Origin: Telluria mixta
Lineage (GTDB): Bacteria > Pseudomonadota > Gammaproteobacteria > Burkholderiales > Burkholderiaceae_D
Assembly: GCF_029223865.1 (NCBI RefSeq)
Contig: NZ_CP119520.1
Location: forward strand, 6,076,001 to 6,140,000
Length of the DNA: 64,000 nt
Direction: 5' to 3'
In this document: positions 59,351 to 64,000 of the stretch, piece by piece
Position numbering within the stretch: the first letter of the stretch is position 1
Layout: every line of letters begins with the position of its first letter
Made by a program: the position numbers and the translations under genes
Notes under the pieces: model-generated
The model's database searches: none
What the model saw: only the letters and a program-made list of their open reading frames with translations
What the model was told of the DNA's origin: nothing

Positions 59351-60677
59351 GAAGCGACAGGTCGCGGTCGTCGGCGGCGGCTGGGCCGGCTGCGCAGCGG
59401 CCGTCGCCCTGCTGGACGCGGGCTGCGACGTCACCCTGTTCGAAGCCGCCCGTACGCTGGGCGGCCGCGCCCGCGCCATCGAGACGAACGGGCGCCTGCT
59501 CGACAACGGCCAGCACATCATGCTGGGCGCCTATACGGACACGTTGCGCCTGATGCGCCGCGTGGGCGTCGATCCGAAACGGGCGCTGTTGCGGCTGCCG
59601 CTGCAGATGCGCTACCCGGCCGGCGACGAGGGCATGGACTTCGTCGCGCCGCGCCTGCCCGCGCCGCTGCACATGCTCGTCGCGCTGCTGCGCGCCCGCG
59701 GCCTGGACCGCGCCGACAAGCTGGCCCTCGCCCGCTTCAAGACGACCGCCCGCTGGATGGGCTGGCAACTGCACAACGATTGCACCGTGGCGGAACTGCT
59801 CGTCCGCTACGACCAGACCGAACGCCTGAATCGCCTGATGTGGCGCCCGCTGTGCCTCGCCGCGCTGAACACGCCGCCGGAACGCGCATCGGCGCAGGTG
59901 TTTCTCGCCGTGTTGCGCGACAGCCTGGGCGCGAAACGGGCCGCATCCGACATGCTGATCCCGCGCGTGCTGCTGGACGCCCTGTTCCCGCAGGCGGCGC
60001 GCCGCTACCTGGAAAGCCGCGGCGCCGTCGTGCACACGGGCCGCCGCATCGATGCGCTCAGCCCGGACGGTGGCACGTGGATCGTACGCGCGGGTGCCGA
60101 CACGCACACGTTCGATGCCGTCGTGCTGGCGGCCCCACCCTGGCAGGCAGCGGCCCTGCTGCGGTCTCTCGACGGCACCGCCGGCATCGTCTCCCGGCTC
60201 GATGCGCTGGACTACGAGCCGATCGCCACCGTGTACCTGCAATACGCGGCCGGCGTGTGCCTGCCGCTGCCGTTCTGCGCGCTGGCCGATGCGCCGCGCG
60301 ATAACCGCTGGGGCCAGTTCGTATTCGACCGCGGCCAGCTCGATCCCGGCCAGGACGGTTTATTGGCCGTCGTGATCAGCAGCGCGGATCCGGCCGGGGA
60401 CATCGGCCAGGAAGCGCTGGCGGCCAGCGTGGCGGCCCAGTTGGCCGCCGCGTTCGCGCAGCCGGCGCTGGCATCTCCCCAGTGGACCCGCGTCATCACG
60501 GAAAAGCGCGCCACGTTCGCGTGTACGCCCGCGCTGGACCGCCCGGCCAACACGACGGGCCTGGCCGGGCTCGCGCTGGCGGGCGACTATACGGCTTGCG
60601 ACTACCCCGCCACGCTGGAGGCGGCCGTGCGCAGCGGGGTGGCCGCGGCGGCCGTCATTACAGGGAGTAAACGCTGA
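59337..60677 (+). CDS. hpnE: Squalene-forming flavoprotein HpnE
   Basis: HpnE reductively removes the hydroxyl of hydroxysqualene to give squalene. The 446-residue FAD-dependent amine-oxidase-fold protein has the dinucleotide motif VVGGGWAGCAAA near residue 10 and the closing GLALAGDYTACDYPATLE block. It overlaps hpnD by 14 bases. The squalene-hopene cyclase gene is not in this window, so the end use (hopanoids or free squalene) is open. Confidence 0.94.
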   Translation: MSADKKRQVAVVGGGWAGCAAAVALLDAGCDVTLFEAARTLGGRARAIETNGRLLDNGQHIMLGAYTDTLRLMRRVGVDPKRALLRLPLQMRYPAGDEGMDFVAPRLPAPLHMLVALLRARGLDRADKLALARFKTTARWMGWQLHNDCTVAELLVRYDQTERLNRLMWRPLCLAALNTPPERASAQVFLAVLRDSLGAKRAASDMLIPRVLLDALFPQAARRYLESRGAVVHTGRRIDALSPDGGTWIVRAGADTHTFDAVVLAAPPWQAAALLRSLDGTAGIVSRLDALDYEPIATVYLQYAAGVCLPLPFCALADAPRDNRWGQFVFDRGQLDPGQDGLLAVVISSADPAGDIGQEALAASVAAQLAAAFAQPALASPQWTRVITEKRATFACTPALDRPANTTGLAGLALAGDYTACDYPATLEAAVRSGVAAAAVITGSKR

Positions 60678-60809
60678 TGCATGCCCGCCGGTCATCCCGC
60701 CGGGGCGCGCCCTACGCCGCGAATTCCGCAGCCTGTCGCACACCGGTGGCGCGCGCCATCCCGGATCCGTACAGTGTCAACATCGAAACAAGTGTTGGCG
60801 GAAATGCAA

Positions 60810-60941
60810 ATGAATATCCATCTCGGCTTGCGTACCCTTGCCCTGCTGGCCGTCGTGGCGGCCGCGACGCTCATCCTTGTCCACCCGGGCGGCGCGGCCG
60901 ATCCGACGCTGAATGCCATGCTGTTGCTTGGTCGAAATTAA
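60810..60941 (+). CDS. Possible 43-residue membrane peptide
   Basis: This short frame (MNIHLGLRTLALLAVV...) codes one hydrophobic helix and a polar tail; an ATG two codons earlier (60804) is also possible. A GGCGG sequence lies about 8 bases before the start. It lies between hpnE and the DUF1700 gene in a 286-base gap that otherwise shows only a weak CAACA/TGTTG inverted repeat (60778-60797). It is not in any family I know and may be non-coding. Confidence 0.4.
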   Translation: MNIHLGLRTLALLAVVAAATLILVHPGGAADPTLNAMLLLGRN

Positions 60942-60963
60942 TAGGGCCCTGCCAGGAGTAACG

Positions 60964-61761
60964 ATGGGCAAACTGGAATACCTCGAGGCGCTCAAGCGGG
61001 CCATGCTCGGCCTGCCTCCCGACGTCCAGGCCAAGACGCTGGCCTATTACGAGCAGCGCTTCGTCGACGGCGTGGCCGCCGGACGGGGCGAGCCGGACGT
61101 GGCGCGCGAGCTCGACGATCCGACGAAGATCGCCATGACCCTGCGCGCCAACGCCCACCTGAACGCGTTCACTGAGAAGAAGAACCCGGCCAACGTGCTG
61201 CGCGTGGCCGTCTCCGCCGTCGGCCTGGCCATCTTCAACCTGTTCATGATCGTGCCGGCGATGGTCTACTCGGCGCTGCTGTTCGCGCTGTACGTGTGCG
61301 CGCTGACGTTCTACCTGGCCGGCATCGCGACGACGGCGAGCGGCCTGGCCGGCGCCAACGAACTCGTACTGGACTGGCCGAGCCGCTTCGTCACCATCGA
61401 CGACGACGGGCGCGGACGCCAGATGCGCATCGAGATCGGCAGCCACGGGATCAACGTCACGCAGGAGCGCCCGCAGATCGCGGACCCGCTGCCGCCCGCG
61501 GACCCGGACGCCGACGCCGGCCGGAGCAGCCGCCTCGAACGTTCGCGCGCGGTACGGGGCGCCGAGGCGCTCGCGGACAGCACGGTGCGCATCAGCACGG
61601 AAATGGACGCGGAATCGCGCACGACGCAGACCCTGTTCGGCTTCGGCCTCGTGCTGGGCGGGATCGCCCTGTTCCTGCTGTCCCTCGTGATCACGCGCTA
61701 TACCTTCATCGGCCTGAAGCGCTACATCCAGATGAACCGTTCCCTGCTCAAGGGGAGCTGA
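60964..61761 (+). CDS. DUF1700 family membrane protein
   Basis: The 265-residue protein starts MGKLEYLEAL with the DUF1700 layout: an N-terminal helical domain with a YYEQRFVD motif, then four hydrophobic helices (about 75-125 and 225-250) around a polar middle. In many bacteria a DUF1700 protein sits beside a PadR regulator and a DUF2807 protein in a stress-response group; here the DUF2807 gene follows 7 bases on. CAGGAG lies 6 bases before the ATG. Function unknown. Confidence 0.88.
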   Translation: MGKLEYLEALKRAMLGLPPDVQAKTLAYYEQRFVDGVAAGRGEPDVARELDDPTKIAMTLRANAHLNAFTEKKNPANVLRVAVSAVGLAIFNLFMIVPAMVYSALLFALYVCALTFYLAGIATTASGLAGANELVLDWPSRFVTIDDDGRGRQMRIEIGSHGINVTQERPQIADPLPPADPDADAGRSSRLERSRAVRGAEALADSTVRISTEMDAESRTTQTLFGFGLVLGGIALFLLSLVITRYTFIGLKRYIQMNRSLLKGS

Positions 61762-61768
61762 GGCCACC

Positions 61769-62587
61769 ATGCGCGCGTTACTCAAGATCGGCTTCACCCT
61801 GCTCGTCATCGCCTTCCTGCTGATCGGCGTCTCCTACAGCATGCTGCGGGCCCACGGCACGAATGGCCCGTCCAACCCGGGCAGCCGCCTCCTCACCACG
61901 GAACGCCGCCCGCTCGACCAGGCTGTTGCGAAGGTCGACCTGTCCGGCCCCGTCAACCTCACCCTGCGCCAGGGTCCGGCGCCGTCGCTCGAAGTGCGCG
62001 GCGAGCAGCGCCTGCTGGCCAATATCGACACGACCGTCGACGGCGACATGCTGCACATCGGCCCGCGCGGCATCCTGCTGCGCCACCGCACGCCGATCGA
62101 GGTGACCGTCACCCTGCCATCGCTCGAATCCCTCAGCATCAACGGCAGCGGCGAGCACACCGTGAGCGGCTTCGCCGGCGACCACCTCGACGTCGCACTG
62201 GACGGGTCCGGTCGCATGCGCTTCAACGGCCGCTACCGCGAGATCATGGCCGCGATCCACGGCAACGGCGACATGGAACTGACGGGCGGGACGAGCGACA
62301 CGGTGGATGCCGCCGTCATCGGCAGCGGCCGCCTCACGCTGGTGGGTTCGACGCGCGCGCTGCACGCCGAACTGCGCGGCTCCGGCGACCTGGATGCGCG
62401 CCACCTGCGCGCCGACGAGGTCGACCTCGCCCAGCAGGGTTCCGGCGACAGCGCCGTGTATGCCCGCAAGCGCCTGCATGCGGACCTGACCGGCAGCGGC
62501 GAGGCGCGCGTGTTCGGCAATCCGGACGAACGCTCCGTCAGCCGCAACGGCAGCGCGACCGTCAGCTTCGACGACAAGCGGGATTGA
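61769..62587 (+). CDS. DUF2807 (head GIN) surface-adhesin-like protein
   Basis: The 272-residue protein has one N-terminal transmembrane helix or signal anchor and then a repetitive beta-helix domain (LSINGSGEHTVSGF, AIHGNGDMELTGG, LRGSGDLDARHL and similar turns) characteristic of DUF2807. It is probably exposed at the envelope. It is coupled to the DUF1700 gene and overlaps the convergent flavoprotein gene by 26 bases. Confidence 0.88.
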   Translation: MRALLKIGFTLLVIAFLLIGVSYSMLRAHGTNGPSNPGSRLLTTERRPLDQAVAKVDLSGPVNLTLRQGPAPSLEVRGEQRLLANIDTTVDGDMLHIGPRGILLRHRTPIEVTVTLPSLESLSINGSGEHTVSGFAGDHLDVALDGSGRMRFNGRYREIMAAIHGNGDMELTGGTSDTVDAAVIGSGRLTLVGSTRALHAELRGSGDLDARHLRADEVDLAQQGSGDSAVYARKRLHADLTGSGEARVFGNPDERSVSRNGSATVSFDDKRD

Positions 62588-63809
62588 GCAGCCACTCCAG
62601 TGCCGCGCGTCCCGCGGCGCGCCCGCTGCCGAAGCAGGCCGTCAACAGATAGCCGCCGGTCGGCGCTTCCCAGTCGACCATCTCGCCGGCCACGAACACG
62701 CCGGGGAGCGCGCGCAGCATGGCGCCGTCGAGCGCGTCGAAGCGCACGCCGCCCGCGCTGCTGATCGCTTCGTCGATCGGGCGCGGACGTTTCAACACGA
62801 GCGGCAGGGCCTTCAGTGCCCGCGCCACCTTCAACGGGTCGGCGTAATCGGCCTTGCCCAGGCACTCGTGCAGCAGCCCCGATTTCACGCCCTTGATGCC
62901 AAGACGGCTTTGCAGATGGCTGGACATCGAGCGCGTGCCGCGCGGCCGCATCACTTCGTCCAGCACACGCTGCGGGTCGTGGTCCGGCAACAGGTCCAGC
63001 AATACGGTCGCCTGGCCGTCCTGCGCGATGCGGTCGCGGATCCCGGCCGACAGCGCGTACACGAGGCTGCCCTCGATACCGGTCGCGGTGACGACGAACT
63101 GGCCCTTGCGGAACGGGCCGCCCGCCAGCGCCAGCGCGACCGTTGTCAGCGGCGCGCCGGCGTGACGCTCCGCGAAGTGATCCGACCAGTCGGCGTCGAA
63201 GCCGCAGTTGGCCGGCACGAGGGGCGCCAACTCCACACCACGGTTGGTGAGCAGCGGGACCCACGCACCGTCGGACCCGAGCCGCGCCCAGCTCGCGCCG
63301 CCCAGGGCAAGCACGGTTGCGGCGCCCGACGCATCCACGGTCGTCGTGCCGCCGGGCGTGTCGAACGCCAGCGCACCGTCGCGCCAGCCGGTCCAGCGGT
63401 GGCGCATATGGAACATGACGCCCGCCTCGCGCAACCGGTGCAGCCAGGCGCGCAGCAGCGGCGCGGCCTTCATGTCGGTCGGAAACACGCGGCCCGACGT
63501 CCCGACGAACGTGTCGACGCCCAGTCCGTGGATCCATTCGCGCAGCTGCGCCGGTGGGAATGCGTCCACCCACGGCTTCACCGCGCCGGCGCGCGCGCCA
63601 TAGCGCCCGATGAACGCGTCGTAGGGTTCCGCATGCGTGATGTTCATGCCGCCCTTGCCGGCCAGGAGGAATTTGCGGCCGACGGACGGCATCGCATCGT
63701 ACAGGTCCACGTGCGCGCCGCCCGCGGACAGCATCTCGGCCGCCATCAGGCCGGCGGGGCCGCCGCCGATGACGATGGCGTGGGGACGGGTTTCGGTGGG
63801 GTGGGACAT
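62562..63809 (-). CDS. TIGR03862-type flavoprotein (HI0933-like)
   Basis: The 415-residue protein has an N-terminal FAD-binding GGGPAGLMAAE motif (about 14-24) and a central KFLLAGKGGMNITH block, typical of the BaiN/HI0933 flavoproteins. It closes with a second FAD contact (GEMVDWEAPTGGY). It is an NAD(P)/FAD oxidoreductase of unknown substrate, likely cytoplasmic. The ATG at 63809 is chosen because homology starts there; longer upstream frames are open but unrelated. It is divergent from the gene at the window's end. Confidence 0.9.
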   Translation of the reverse strand: MSHPTETRPHAIVIGGGPAGLMAAEMLSAGGAHVDLYDAMPSVGRKFLLAGKGGMNITHAEPYDAFIGRYGARAGAVKPWVDAFPPAQLREWIHGLGVDTFVGTSGRVFPTDMKAAPLLRAWLHRLREAGVMFHMRHRWTGWRDGALAFDTPGGTTTVDASGAATVLALGGASWARLGSDGAWVPLLTNRGVELAPLVPANCGFDADWSDHFAERHAGAPLTTVALALAGGPFRKGQFVVTATGIEGSLVYALSAGIRDRIAQDGQATVLLDLLPDHDPQRVLDEVMRPRGTRSMSSHLQSRLGIKGVKSGLLHECLGKADYADPLKVARALKALPLVLKRPRPIDEAISSAGGVRFDALDGAMLRALPGVFVAGEMVDWEAPTGGYLLTACFGSGRAAGRAALEWLLNPACRRS

Positions 63810-63877
63810 GGCGGTAGCGGGAGGGAAACGAGAAAACGCGGAGGCGAGCATTGTAGTCGAACAAGCGCCAAAAATGG

Positions 63878-63897
63878 ATGTAAAGGAAGCTTGACAT
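63878..63897. promoter_or_regulatory. Operator-like palindrome, upstream copy
   Basis: ATGTAAAG-GAAG-CTTGACAT is a near-perfect inverted repeat (one mismatch) overlapping the -35 hexamer. It is 40 bases upstream, centre to centre, of a second copy. Confidence 0.65.
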
Positions 63898-63919
63898 CGA
63901 TCCGGAGCCGGCCTACGAT
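63891..63919 (+). promoter_or_regulatory. Strong sigma70 promoter
   Basis: TTGACA (63891-63896), a 17-base spacer, TACGAT (63914-63919). It is a near-consensus promoter driving the gene at 63951. Both hexamers are covered by operator-like palindromes. Confidence 0.75.
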
Positions 63920-63937
63920 GTAAAGCATACTTTACAT
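63918..63937. promoter_or_regulatory. Operator-like palindrome, downstream copy
   Basis: ATGTAAAG-CATA-CTTTACAT is a perfect inverted repeat overlapping the end of the -10 and the expected transcription start, ending 13 bases before the ATG. Confidence 0.7.
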
Positions 63938-63950
63938 GAGGAGGTATGCA

Positions 63951-64000
63951 ATGCATGAGAAACGTGTCGCCCGGGCCTACCGCATCGATTTGTGGACGGC
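63951..64000 (+). CDS. 5' end of a tightly regulated gene, product unknown
   Basis: Sixteen codons and part of another are in the window (MHEKRVARAYRIDLWT...). GAGGAGG lies 8 bases before the ATG, an almost perfect ribosome-binding site, and the promoter carries two operator palindromes. The peptide is too short to assign. It may be a membrane protein or a small regulator controlled by its own product. Confidence 0.6.
   Translation, partial: MHEKRVARAYRIDLWT

Noticed and set aside
57640..60677. RND pump at 53297 as the hopanoid transporter HpnN
   Set aside because: The pump has a membrane-fusion partner and the drug-efflux layout; HpnN is a stand-alone MMPL-type protein.

Overview
The window is about 64 kb of GC-rich bacterial chromosome with dense, mostly single-copy genes and very short intergenic gaps. 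Protein families, the tig-clpP-clpX-lon-hupB-ppiD order, paired periplasmic parvulins and hopanoid-type hpnCDE genes all point to a betaproteobacterium. My best guess is Oxalobacteraceae (Massilia or a close relative), judged from protein character alone without a database search. I see no rRNA, CRISPR array, complete insertion sequence or prophage.

Layout. 1-5 kb: NRDE protein, a secreted GH18 chitinase with two carbohydrate-binding modules, a secreted amidohydrolase, then a reverse Dabb-SDR pair. 5-6.5 kb: a DUF1737 gene between two perfect 14-bp direct repeats, beside a tyrosine recombinase with a degenerate active site. 6.6-11.5 kb: MHS-type transporter, secreted GH5 glycosidase, PQQ-type beta-propeller lipoprotein. 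11.6-18 kb: TetR regulator and MFS exporter, a membrane protein, and a fatty-acid degradation pair (FadB/FadJ-type enzyme and acyl-CoA ligase). 18-24.3 kb: SelO with an apparent ATC start codon, msrB, yciB, bolA, two tandem parvulins, SGNH esterase. 24.3-27.3 kb: selenium-binding protein SBP56 with a membrane-protein partner, DUF1304 protein, GNAT enzyme. 27.3-35.4 kb: purL, a response-regulator/TPR protein whose phosphoacceptor Asp is Glu, and a GH59 galactosylceramidase homologue. 35.4-44 kb: fused 5-oxoprolinase/hydantoinase, NAD(P)HX repair enzyme, ybbA and tesA (divergent, overlapping start codons), mnmH, cynS, GNAT. 44-53.1 kb: ppiD, two tRNA-Asp, hupB, lon, clpX, clpP, tig, tRNA-Leu, all on the minus strand. 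53.3-57.5 kb: RND efflux operon. 57.6-62.6 kb: squalene genes hpnC-hpnD-hpnE, a 43-residue membrane ORF, DUF1700 and DUF2807 proteins. 62.6-64 kb: a flavoprotein, and the first 50 bases of a gene whose consensus-like sigma70 promoter is overlapped by two operator palindromes 40 bp apart.

How genes work together. Secreted GH18, GH5, GH59 and SGNH enzymes suggest a polymer- and glycoconjugate-degrading lifestyle. The protein-quality block (trigger factor, ClpXP, Lon, HU, PpiD, two extra parvulins) is conserved housekeeping. hpnCDE make squalene. SelO, MsrB, SBP56 and MnmH are linked to redox, sulfur or selenium chemistry, but they are spread over 24 kb and I do not claim they form one system. 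I found no convincing wholly novel system. The most interesting leads are the repeat-flanked DUF1737 gene beside the odd recombinase, the ATC start of SelO, the hairpins before SBP56, and the operator pair at the right edge.
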